Positions 38,412-46,312 of a stretch of DNA of 64,000 nt are shown here, in pieces; the first letter of the stretch is position 1; the number at the start of each line of letters is the position of its first letter. Below the pieces are notes generated by a model. The model was not told the DNA's origin. It did not search any database and worked only from the letters and a program-made list of their open reading frames with translations. The position numbers and the translations under genes are program-made. The stretch comes from Aquibaculum sediminis (GTDB lineage: Bacteria; Pseudomonadota; Alphaproteobacteria; Kiloniellales; DSM-21159), in the NCBI RefSeq assembly GCF_040712085.1, contig NZ_JBFCVK010000001.1, positions 310,001 through 374,000 on the forward strand, read 5' to 3'.

Positions 38412-39890
38412 TCAGGCACCGGCGATGAAGGCCGGCTCTGCCGTGAAAGCAGCCGCTTCTTCCAGCACACCGGCAGCCCGCACCAGGGTCTCCTCGTCGA
38501 ACGCCCGCCCGATGAGCTGCAGACCCAGCGGCAGGCCATCCGTCGACAGCCCCGCCGGCACGGAGATGCCGGGCAGGCCCGCCAGGCTGGCCGGCACCGT
38601 GAAGACGTCGTTGAGGTACATGGCGATGGGGTCATCCATGTTGGCGCCCATGGCGAAAGCCGCCGAAGGCGCCGTCGGGGTCAGGATCACGTCCACCGTC
38701 TCGTAGGCGGCCTTGAAATCCCGCGCGATCAGGGTGCGCACCTGCCGGGCCTTGTTGTAATAGGCGTCGTAGTAGCCGGCCGAGAGCACATAGGTGCCGA
38801 TCAGGATGCGGCGCTTGACCTCGTCGCCGAAGCCCGCCCCTCGGGTGGCTTCGTACATCTCATCCAGGCTCTCGCCTTCGACCCGCAGGCCGTAGCGCAC
38901 GCCGTCATAGCGCGCCAGGTTGGACGAGGCCTCCGCCGGCGCGACGATGTAGTAGGTCGGCAGCGCGTACTTGGTGTGAGGCAGGGAAATCTCCACCGGT
39001 TCCGCACCGGCCGCCTTCAGCCAATCGATGCCCTGCTGCCAAAGGCCTTCGATTTCCGCCGGCATGCCGTCGACACGATACTCTTTGGGAATACCCACCT
39101 TCAGGCCGCGAATGTCGCCGGTCAGCGCCTGCTCGAAATCCGGCACCGCCATGTCCACCGAGGTGGAGTCCTTGGGGTCGTAACCGACCATGGAGCGCAG
39201 CAGGATCGCGCAGTCCCGCACCGAGCGCGCCATGGGCCCGGCCTGATCCAACGAGGACGCAAAGGCGATGATGCCCCAGCGCGAACAGCGCCCATAGGTG
39301 GGCTTCAGGCCGACAATGCCGGTGAAGGAGGCCGGTTGGCGGATCGAGCCGCCGGTATCTGTGCCCGTTGCCCCCAGGGCGCAGCGCGCGGCAACGGCCG
39401 CTGCCGACCCTCCGGAGGAGCCACCCGGCACCAGCTTCTCGTCGCTGCCGCTGCGTTGCCAGGGATTGACCACGCCGCCATAGGTGCTGGTCATATTGGA
39501 AGAGCCCATGGCGAACTCGTCCATGTTGACCTTGCCCAGCATCACTGCCCCATCGCGCCAGAGATTGGCGGTTACGGTGGACTCGTAGGCGGGCTTGAAG
39601 TCCTTGAGGATGTGGCTGCCAGCGGTGGACGCCACGCCTTCGGTGCAGAAGAGGTCCTTGATCGCGAGCGGGATGCCTTCAAGTGGACCTGCCTCGCCCT
39701 TGGCGAGCCGCGCATCCGAGGCATCGGCCATGGACAGGGCCTTCTCCGGCGTCTCGACCGTGTAGGCGTTGAGCGGCCGCGCTGCCTCGACCGCAGCCAG
39801 ATGGGCTTCGGTCAGCTCGCGGGCCGAAATCTCCTTGGAGGCAAGGGCATCGCGCGCCTGCGCGAGGGTCATGCGGGTGGGAGCACTCAT
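38412..39890 (-). CDS. gatA: Aspartyl/glutamyl-tRNA(Asn/Gln) amidotransferase subunit A
   Basis: Amidase subunit that releases ammonia from glutamine for GatB. It is 492 residues. The Ser-cisSer-Lys catalytic set is recognisable: Lys in 'AIKDLFCTEG', Ser pair in 'PGGSSGGSAAAVAA' and 'ATGTDTGGSIRQPA'. ATG 39890 shares bases with the gatC stop (TAATG), so translation is coupled. The open frame upstream of this start lies within gatC. Confidence 0.97.
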   Translation of the reverse strand: MSAPTRMTLAQARDALASKEISARELTEAHLAAVEAARPLNAYTVETPEKALSMADASDARLAKGEAGPLEGIPLAIKDLFCTEGVASTAGSHILKDFKPAYESTVTANLWRDGAVMLGKVNMDEFAMGSSNMTSTYGGVVNPWQRSGSDEKLVPGGSSGGSAAAVAARCALGATGTDTGGSIRQPASFTGIVGLKPTYGRCSRWGIIAFASSLDQAGPMARSVRDCAILLRSMVGYDPKDSTSVDMAVPDFEQALTGDIRGLKVGIPKEYRVDGMPAEIEGLWQQGIDWLKAAGAEPVEISLPHTKYALPTYYIVAPAEASSNLARYDGVRYGLRVEGESLDEMYEATRGAGFGDEVKRRILIGTYVLSAGYYDAYYNKARQVRTLIARDFKAAYETVDVILTPTAPSAAFAMGANMDDPIAMYLNDVFTVPASLAGLPGISVPAGLSTDGLPLGLQLIGRAFDEETLVRAAGVLEEAAAFTAEPAFIAGA

Positions 39891-40177
39891 TATTCCACCA
39901 CCTTCGGGACGACAAAGAAGCCATGGGCGGAATCGGGCGCATTGCACAGCACCGGCTCGGGATCGCCCCCCTCGGTCACCTGATCCTCACGCAGGGGCTG
40001 GCCGCGCTCCACGACCGAGGTCATGGGCGGCACATCCTTGGTGTCGAGCTCGCCCAGTTGCTCCACCCAGCCGAGGATGTTGTTCAGTTCGCCCACCAGT
40101 GCCTCGGCCTGTGCCGGCTCGACCCGAACCCGCGCAAGCTTGGCGATGTGCCGGACCGTTTCCAGGTTGACCGACAT
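39890..40177 (-). CDS. gatC: Aspartyl/glutamyl-tRNA(Asn/Gln) amidotransferase subunit C
   Basis: A 95-residue small subunit that clamps GatA to GatB. 'VRHIAKLARVRVEPAQAEAL' at the N-terminus and the C-terminal 'APDSAHGFFVVPKVVE' are diagnostic. First gene of gatCAB. In many alphaproteobacteria gatC lies directly beside ruvX; here 3.5 kb with two channel-like genes separates them. Confidence 0.96.
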   Translation of the reverse strand: MSVNLETVRHIAKLARVRVEPAQAEALVGELNNILGWVEQLGELDTKDVPPMTSVVERGQPLREDQVTEGGDPEPVLCNAPDSAHGFFVVPKVVE

Positions 40178-40308
40178 GCTGCCCTATCCTCGTTGTTACG
40201 TCGTGCTGATCCGAAACTCGGAATGGCGCGGAACCTAGCACCGGCCCCGGTGACCGGCAAGGCGGGCGCGCGCGCAATCAACTCCCGGGAATCGAATGCG
40301 TGCCGCCT

Positions 40309-41823
40309 TCAATACCGAGGCCCCGACCAGCCGAAAACAACGAAAGCGATACGCGTTGCGAGTATGCCGCCCATCGTCGTCATCAAAGCCCAAAAGATGA
40401 CGTGCGGCTCCGCCGAGAGACCGAAATACTGCAGATAAAGCGACAGCCCCAGCGACCAGAGGATCACGGTCTCGGCATAGAAGGCATGATGCAGGATAGC
40501 GTTACCGCTGTCATTGCGGATCATGTCGCGGATGATTGCACCGCCCGCAGCCGTCAAAGCGGCGAGTACAGGGCCCCAGAGCCAGAGAGGGTGGCGGCCA
40601 AACTCCACCGCGATGGTCACGGCCAGCACCGTTAGTGCGGCGATACCTGCCGTGTCGAATAATTCCAACAGTATCTGTGGCTTTGCGCGCTGTCGTATGA
40701 TCAGGAGCAAATTAACGAGATCGAAGAGCAGAAGCGAGCGCCCGCGCAACCGATCAAGAACACGGTTGATCAAAAACCCCGCGGCGAGAGTGGCGAGTAC
40801 GATATACACGTACACTGGTTCGTCAAAGATGTAAGGCTCGCGCAGGATGAGCAGATCTCGCACCACCCCTCCACCCAACGCCGGCAACGAGGCCAACACC
40901 ACCGCACCGAAAATGCCGTAGTCACCCGCCCGGGCGATCACCACAGCGGAGATGGAAAAAGACACCATGCCAATGATCAGAATGATCTCGAACCAAGCGC
41001 CGTAGAGCGCAATGTCCAACAAGACGGGCAGGACGAAACGTCTTTCGATGACCTGGCGTTCGCCGCTCTCGTAAACCCGTTCCAGCCCCCAGTTGAAACG
41101 TTCGACAAGACCGGGAGCGACCGAGGCGCGCGAGAAGAGCGCAACGACATCTTCCTCAAGAATCGGCAAAGGGTGTGATTCCAGGCCCCACAGATGTCGT
41201 TCGGAAAGTTCGTGATAACCGGCCAGGCGATCCATGACGAAGCCGTCCACTTCTCCCGTCTCAAGCAGGTGGAGACTCTGTGCCAGGTCGACCGTCTGGA
41301 CGATTACATCGGCATGCGCCGGGTCGTCACGGAACCTGTTGAAAGTGGCGCCAAGATCATAGTCCTCGACCACGGCAATACGCAGTTGCTCGCTTATCAG
41401 TCCGTCCAAGAGTTCCGGCAGGGTATTGGCTGTCGGCATTCGGTTAGCCGGAAGGAAGATATTCTCGGTCGCAAAGCGGATCGGATCTGAGAAGTGGGCG
41501 TAGGTGGCACGTTCTGGTGTCGGGTACGCGGCCAGGACGGCGTCAATGCTGCCCTCTTCAACACCCTTGAGAGCCTGCTCCCAGGGAACCTGGTCCAACA
41601 CCACGCTCAACCCAGCATGTTCCGCCGCCGCTCTGAAGGTGGTCACGTCGATTCCAGTGACGTGCGCTATCTCGCTGTCCGAGCGCAGGAACTGATAGGG
41701 TGCTTGCAGTGACCAGGCCACGCGCAGGACGCGGTCGTGACCCTGGGCACGGGACTCACCGGCAAATACCGCGACCGCCAGCAAGCAACAGATTGTGGAG
41801 AGAAGGGCACGGAGCGGGGACAA
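40309..41823 (-). CDS. Solute-binding domain fused to TRIC/UPF0126 channel, copy 1
   Basis: A 504-residue predicted ligand-gated channel. Residues 1-26 are a signal peptide (…SRAQ). Residues 30-262 form a type 3 solute-binding domain ('VLRVAWSLQAPYQF', 'PWEQALKGVEEGSIDAVLA', 'PTPERATYAHFSDPI'), keeping Arg105 and Asp198 at the positions that hold amino-acid carboxylate and amino groups. Residues 270-504 are a seven-helix TRIC/UPF0126 channel with both repeat signatures: ALGGGVVRD (315-323) and TAAGGAIIRD (424-433). The TRIC N-terminus faces out, consistent with a periplasmic sensor in front. It starts at TTG 41823 with no clear ribosome binding site. No ABC or histidine-kinase partner is near. 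Function inferred, not known. Confidence 0.85.
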   Translation of the reverse strand: MSPLRALLSTICCLLAVAVFAGESRAQGHDRVLRVAWSLQAPYQFLRSDSEIAHVTGIDVTTFRAAAEHAGLSVVLDQVPWEQALKGVEEGSIDAVLAAYPTPERATYAHFSDPIRFATENIFLPANRMPTANTLPELLDGLISEQLRIAVVEDYDLGATFNRFRDDPAHADVIVQTVDLAQSLHLLETGEVDGFVMDRLAGYHELSERHLWGLESHPLPILEEDVVALFSRASVAPGLVERFNWGLERVYESGERQVIERRFVLPVLLDIALYGAWFEIILIIGMVSFSISAVVIARAGDYGIFGAVVLASLPALGGGVVRDLLILREPYIFDEPVYVYIVLATLAAGFLINRVLDRLRGRSLLLFDLVNLLLIIRQRAKPQILLELFDTAGIAALTVLAVTIAVEFGRHPLWLWGPVLAALTAAGGAIIRDMIRNDSGNAILHHAFYAETVILWSLGLSLYLQYFGLSAEPHVIFWALMTTMGGILATRIAFVVFGWSGPRY

Positions 41824-41865
41824 GGTAACGACTCTGGGCAGGGGTGGTGTTTACACGCTTTAGAC

Positions 41866-41913
41866 GTACAGTTTGCCCAACCAGTTACCGCCAAGAAAGC
41901 CGATTCGGCCAGG
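41866..41913 (-). repeat. Upstream block of channel gene copy 1, repeated before copy 2
   Basis: A 48-base block, 42 bases before the copy 1 start, that matches 43589-43636 at 40 of 48 positions with no gaps (my count). The strongest cores are TGCCCAACCAGTT and CGATTCGGCCAGG (plus strand). It is non-coding in copy 1, where the frame is interrupted by stops. It probably holds the promoter or an operator duplicated with the gene; no standard -35/-10 pair is convincing. Confidence 0.75.
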
Positions 41914-42032
41914 ATGGTAACGAAACGGCGACTGCACTTTACGATCTACACCTCGGCAATGGACAACTTGAATCGCTACCGACAGGCGGGCTCAAGGCCG
42001 ATCCGGTCGCGCAGGACGGGCCGTCTCCGCCA

Positions 42033-43547
42033 TCAATAGCGAGGGCCCGACCAGCCGCAGGCCACGAATGCGATGCGCGTCGCGAAGATCCCGCCCATGG
42101 TGGTCATCAGCGCCCAGAAGATGACCTGCGGTTCAGCTGAAAGCCCAAAGTACTGTAGGTAGAGTGAGAGCGGCAGCGACCAGATAATCACCGTCTCCCC
42201 GTAGAAGGAATGGTGGAGGATCTCGTTGCCGCTGTCCTTGCGGATCATGTCCCGGATGATCGCCCCGCCGGTAGCCGTCAGTGCCGCGAGCACAGGCCCC
42301 CAGAGCCAGAGTGGGTCGCGCCCGAACTCCACCGCAATGGTGACCGCCACGACGGTGAAGGCAGCGATGCCGGCGGCGTCGAAAACCTCCATTAGCAACT
42401 TTGGCTGGATCCGCTGGCGCATCAGAAGCACCAGATTGACGAAATCGAAGAAGAGCAGGGAGCGGCCGCGCAAGCGCGCGAGCACACGATTGATGAGGAA
42501 GCCTACCGCCAGAGTGCCGAGCACGATGTGGACGTACACGGGAAAGGCGAATATGTACGGCTCGCGAAGGATGAAGACATCGCGCACCACGCCGCCGCCT
42601 AACGCCGGGAGCGACGCCAGCACAACGGCCCCGAACAGGCCGTAGTCGCCGGTACGGGCAATCACCACGGCCGAGATGGAAAACGCCACCATTCCCACAA
42701 TCAGGATGATCTCGAACCAGGCACCGTAGAGCGCCATGTCGAGCATGACCGGTAAGACGAAACGTCGCTCGATGACGAGTTGCTGGCCGTCCTCATAGAC
42801 CTGCTGCAGCCCCCAGTTGAAATGCTCGACCAGACCGGGATCCACGGAGGCACGCGAAAAAAGCGCGACGATATCTTCCTCATAAATCGGAACGGGGTGC
42901 GACTGAAGACTCCACATGTGTCGCTTGGACAACTCGTGATAACCCGCCAGGCGGTCCATGACGAAGCCGTCAACTTCTCCCCGTTCAAGCAGATGAAGGC
43001 TTTGCGCCAGATCAGATGTGGGCACAATCAGGTCGGCGCTTTCCGGATCGTGGCGGAAGCGGTCGAAGCCCTCGCCGAGTTCGAAATCCTCGATCGCCGC
43101 AATCCGAAGCTTGTCGCGCTCCAGTGCGTCCAGCAGCTCTTCCAGGGAGCGTGCATGGGGCATACGATCGCGGGGCAGGAAGAGCTTTTCCGTCGCAAAG
43201 CGGATGGGGTCGGAGAAGTAGGCATATTCTGCGCGCGTCGGTGTCGGGAAGGCACCCAGAAGGACGTCGATGCTGCCCTCTTCCACCCGCTCCAAGGCTT
43301 CGTCCCAGGGCAACTGACTGAAGATCGCGCTCAGGCCGGCCTGTGCCGCCGCAGCCCGAAACATCGCCACATCAATGCCGGTGACATGCTCGACCTCGCT
43401 GCCCGAGCGCAAAAACTGATAGGGTGCCTGCAGGGACCAGGCCACGCGAAGTACGCGATCATGCCCCTGGGATCGGCTTTCGTCTGCGAAAAGCGCGACG
43501 GCCAGAAAGCAACACAGGGTGGAAAGAAGTGTACGAAGAGTTAACAA
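42033..43547 (-). CDS. Solute-binding domain fused to TRIC/UPF0126 channel, copy 2
   Basis: Tandem paralogue of copy 1 with the same 504-residue length and no gaps when aligned. Signal peptide, solute-binding domain (about 30-262) and seven-helix channel with ALGGGVVRD and TATGGAIIRD. By eye the channel half differs at about 40 of 242 positions and the sensor half at 60 or more of 236. Arg105 and Asp198 are kept, but neighbouring Glu104 is Thr. The frame extends upstream to 43682; TTG 43547 is chosen because AAGGG lies seven bases before it and it aligns with the copy 1 TTG. It is divergent from ruvX. Confidence 0.85.
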   Translation of the reverse strand: MLTLRTLLSTLCCFLAVALFADESRSQGHDRVLRVAWSLQAPYQFLRSGSEVEHVTGIDVAMFRAAAAQAGLSAIFSQLPWDEALERVEEGSIDVLLGAFPTPTRAEYAYFSDPIRFATEKLFLPRDRMPHARSLEELLDALERDKLRIAAIEDFELGEGFDRFRHDPESADLIVPTSDLAQSLHLLERGEVDGFVMDRLAGYHELSKRHMWSLQSHPVPIYEEDIVALFSRASVDPGLVEHFNWGLQQVYEDGQQLVIERRFVLPVMLDMALYGAWFEIILIVGMVAFSISAVVIARTGDYGLFGAVVLASLPALGGGVVRDVFILREPYIFAFPVYVHIVLGTLAVGFLINRVLARLRGRSLLFFDFVNLVLLMRQRIQPKLLMEVFDAAGIAAFTVVAVTIAVEFGRDPLWLWGPVLAALTATGGAIIRDMIRKDSGNEILHHSFYGETVIIWSLPLSLYLQYFGLSAEPQVIFWALMTTMGGIFATRIAFVACGWSGPRY

Positions 43548-43588
43548 TGGCAAACCCTTGGAGGGACTGGTGTTCAGGCCCTTTATGG

Positions 43589-43636
43589 GTACACTCTGCC
43601 CAACCAGTTGCTGCCGGAAAAGACGATTCGGCCAGG
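43589..43636 (-). repeat. Upstream block of channel gene copy 2
   Basis: Counterpart of the block at 41866-41913, placed 41 bases before the copy 2 start, practically the same spacing as in copy 1. It lies in the 162-base divergent gap to ruvX, so it may also influence ruvX. Confidence 0.75.
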
Positions 43637-43709
43637 GCTGCGACAATCGGCAGGCAAGGTGATCAGCCGTGAATCGCGGCAAGCCGCTCGTAATCGGGGC
43701 CTTTCTCCC

Positions 43710-44207
43710 ATGACCGTCATCGATCTGCGAGACCTGCCTTCGTGCATGCCTGCGCGCAGCCGGCCCCTTGGGCTTGACCTCGGCGAGAAGACGATTGGCC
43801 TTGCGCTAGGAACAAGTGACTTCACCCTTGCGTCTCCACTGGAGACGATCAAGCGCAGCCGTTTTCGCGAGGACGCAGCCAAGCTGGCCGCACTGTGCGA
43901 AGCCCACAACGTCGGCGCACTCATCATCGGTTTGCCGCTCAACATGGACGGAACGGAAGGCAAGCGCGCGCGCTCGACCCGGCAGTTTGCGCGCAATCTC
44001 TCCGAGATCGCCGGCCTCGACCTTCCTGTGGCCTTCTGGGACGAACGCCTCTCGACGGCTGTGGTGGAACGCTTTCTGATCGGCGAGGCGGATATGAGCC
44101 GGCGCCGGCGTGTCGAGGTGGTCGACAAGATGGCGGCTGCTTACATCCTGCAAGGCGCCTTGGACTTCCTCCGGCACACCACGCCGCCCGCAAAAACGCC
44201 GGATTGA
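43710..44207 (+). CDS. ruvX: Putative pre-16S rRNA nuclease / Holliday junction resolvase-like YqgF
   Basis: RNase H-fold nuclease, 165 residues, implicated in maturing the 5' end of 16S rRNA and historically called a Holliday junction resolvase. Seen: 'PLGLDLGEKTIGLALG' (catalytic Asp), 'IIGLPLNMDGTEGKRA' and 'FWDERLSTAVVER', then 'VDKMAAAYILQGALD'. The frame is open from 43608, but ATG 43710 fits the family length. Confidence 0.94.
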   Translation: MTVIDLRDLPSCMPARSRPLGLDLGEKTIGLALGTSDFTLASPLETIKRSRFREDAAKLAALCEAHNVGALIIGLPLNMDGTEGKRARSTRQFARNLSEIAGLDLPVAFWDERLSTAVVERFLIGEADMSRRRRVEVVDKMAAAYILQGALDFLRHTTPPAKTPD

Positions 44208-44397
44208 ACAGATCTCGGGTGTCTCTCAGCACCCCTTGCTCGTGGAATCTCGGGAACAAACACGTAGCAACAGCGACTGACAGCACAGGAAATGGGCCGA
44301 AGCGCGTCATATTTACGCTGAATCCCGGATTCTCTGGAGCCTTTGCCCCTTTCAGGCTAGAAAAAATCGTTGGTCTCGGTAAGGAAGGCCCCTTCGC

Positions 44398-46308
44398 GTG
44401 AGCAGCCCATCGCGAGGACCGGCTTGGGCTAAGTGCAGTTGCAGACATACCACATGGCGGCAGTCCGGATTGACCCACTTACTCTATCGTCTGCTTAGAG
44501 CAGGGCACCTCCGTTGGATCGGGGCAGCGTTCGCGATTCTGCTCCCCATCTCCGCCGCCGCACAGGACGATGAGCCGACGCAGGACAGCGACGACAGCAC
44601 ACCGCCGGGCCTCGCCTACACCACCGAGATTGAGGGTGATCTGTCCGACAGACTTCGCGGTCTGATTGATGAAAGCGCCGCCCTACTGACACAGACGGAC
44701 CGGCTGCCCGCCAGCGAGGCGGCACTGCGTCGTCGGCTTCGTGACGATTTGGATCGCATTGCCCGCATTCTGCGTTCCGAAGGTTATTACCGGAACGAGA
44801 TCCAGTCCGTGGTCGACGACAGTGCCGACCCGATCCACATTCGCATCGAGGTCGACCCCGGACCGCGCTTTCGGCTCGAAAACTACGAGATCAGCTATCA
44901 AGAGCCGGTGCCCGACAGCGCGCCACGCACCGCCGGGGATGTGGGCCTCGAACTGGGGCAGCCGGCACGAGCGGCAGCGTTGCAGGCGGCGGCACGCGAG
45001 ATTCCTGTTTGGCTCAAGGAGAATGGCTATCCCTTCGGCCGCGTGGCCAATACCCGCTATCTGGCGGACATGGACGACGCCACGGTCCGCGCCGAAATCA
45101 TCGTCGCGGCAGGTGAACCCGCCGCGTTCGGACCGCTGTCCATCGTCGGGGTCGAGTCCGTGCGCAAGGACTACCTCTACCGCATTCTCGGCTGGGAAGA
45201 GGGGATACCCTACGACGAGCGGGAGACGGAACGTGTGCGCCGCGAACTGTCCCGCACCGGCCTGTTCGATACGGTCATCGTCGACACTCCCGATGAGATC
45301 GAAAGCGATGGCGAATTGCCAGTCACGGCAGAAGTGGCCGAGCGCCCCCACCGCACCATCGGCGCCGGCGTGTCCTACTCCACCGATGAAGACGGACCCG
45401 GGATCGAGGTGTTCTGGGAACACCGCAATCTCTTCTCGGAGGCCGAGCGCCTGCGCCTCGAAGCCAGTGCCACCCGGCCGCGCCAAAGTCTCGGGGCCAA
45501 CTTCCGCAAGCCGAACTACCTTCGCCTTGAACAGGCGCTGCTGTTCGAGAATGAGCTGCGGCACGAAAGCAGTGAGGCTTTCGACGAACTAACCAGCAGC
45601 CATTTTCTGGGCCTGGAACGGCGTCTCAGCGACAATTGGACCGCGCGCGCTGGCCCCTCGCTCCTCTTCACCCGTGTGACCGAGGACGATGAAACGGAAG
45701 TCTTCGGGCTCGTCGGGCTGACCGGCGGCGTCAGCTACGACGGCAGCGACGATCTGCTCAACCCCACCAGGGGCGCAAGACTGGACGCAAGCGTCACGCC
45801 CTACATCAGCGCCGTGGGTGAGTCCGCGCGCTTCGTGCGCGCCGAGACCAGCGGTTCCTTCTATCTCTCGCCCTTCGACAGCGACCGCTTGGTCCTTGCG
45901 GCCCGCGGGCGCTTCGGCACTCTCGCCGGCAGTTCTCACGGCGACATACCGGCGAACCTGCGCTTCTATGCCGGCGGTGGCGGCTCGGTGCGCGGTTTCG
46001 CTTTTCGCAGCGTCGGGCCATTGGACGACGATGACGACCCAATCGGCGGCCGGGCCGTTGCCGAGATTGGCCTGGAAGCACGCATCAAGATCACCGACAC
46101 CATCGGTATCGTGCCCTTCGTGGACGCGGGCCAGGTCTACGAGACATCCTGGCCTACCGGTGAAGGGCTGCGCATCGGTGCTGGATTGGGCCTGCGCTAC
46201 TACACCAGTTTCGGCCCGCTGCGCCTCGACGTCGCCACGCCGGTGAACCCGCGCAAGGGCGTCGACCGCGCCTATCAGTTCTACATCTCCATTGGACAGT
46301 CCTTCTAA
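44398..46308 (+). CDS. tamA: Outer-membrane translocation/assembly protein TamA (Omp85 family)
   Basis: Outer-membrane partner of TamB, 636 residues, involved in assembling some outer-membrane proteins and in lipid homeostasis. A signal segment ends near PISAAAQ. It is followed by POTRA domains ('VRIEVDPGPRF'-type strands, 'GVESVRKDYLYRILGW') and a C-terminal beta-barrel with 'GGGGSVRGFAFRSVGP' and the terminal aromatic 'YISIGQSF'. GTG 44398 has AAGGAAGG nine bases upstream but gives a ~35-residue polar extension before the signal core; TTG 44470 would give a normal signal peptide. tamB begins four bases after the stop. Confidence 0.92.
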   Translation: MSSPSRGPAWAKCSCRHTTWRQSGLTHLLYRLLRAGHLRWIGAAFAILLPISAAAQDDEPTQDSDDSTPPGLAYTTEIEGDLSDRLRGLIDESAALLTQTDRLPASEAALRRRLRDDLDRIARILRSEGYYRNEIQSVVDDSADPIHIRIEVDPGPRFRLENYEISYQEPVPDSAPRTAGDVGLELGQPARAAALQAAAREIPVWLKENGYPFGRVANTRYLADMDDATVRAEIIVAAGEPAAFGPLSIVGVESVRKDYLYRILGWEEGIPYDERETERVRRELSRTGLFDTVIVDTPDEIESDGELPVTAEVAERPHRTIGAGVSYSTDEDGPGIEVFWEHRNLFSEAERLRLEASATRPRQSLGANFRKPNYLRLEQALLFENELRHESSEAFDELTSSHFLGLERRLSDNWTARAGPSLLFTRVTEDDETEVFGLVGLTGGVSYDGSDDLLNPTRGARLDASVTPYISAVGESARFVRAETSGSFYLSPFDSDRLVLAARGRFGTLAGSSHGDIPANLRFYAGGGGSVRGFAFRSVGPLDDDDDPIGGRAVAEIGLEARIKITDTIGIVPFVDAGQVYETSWPTGEGLRIGAGLGLRYYTSFGPLRLDVATPVNPRKGVDRAYQFYISIGQSF

Positions 46309-46312
46309 GCCC

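Noticed and set aside
40309..43547. Fusion proteins as part of a two-component or ABC system
   Set aside because: No kinase, GGDEF, permease or ATPase signature follows the solute-binding domain; the membrane part has TRIC repeat signatures and ends at residue 504.
43548..43682. N-terminal extension of channel copy 2 to 43682
   Set aside because: The extension covers the block that is non-coding upstream of copy 1; the internal TTG has a ribosome binding site and gives equal lengths for both copies.
44208..44397. Regulatory RNA between ruvX and tamA
   Set aside because: The 190 bases are less GC-rich than the genes, but no stable stem or known riboswitch core was seen.
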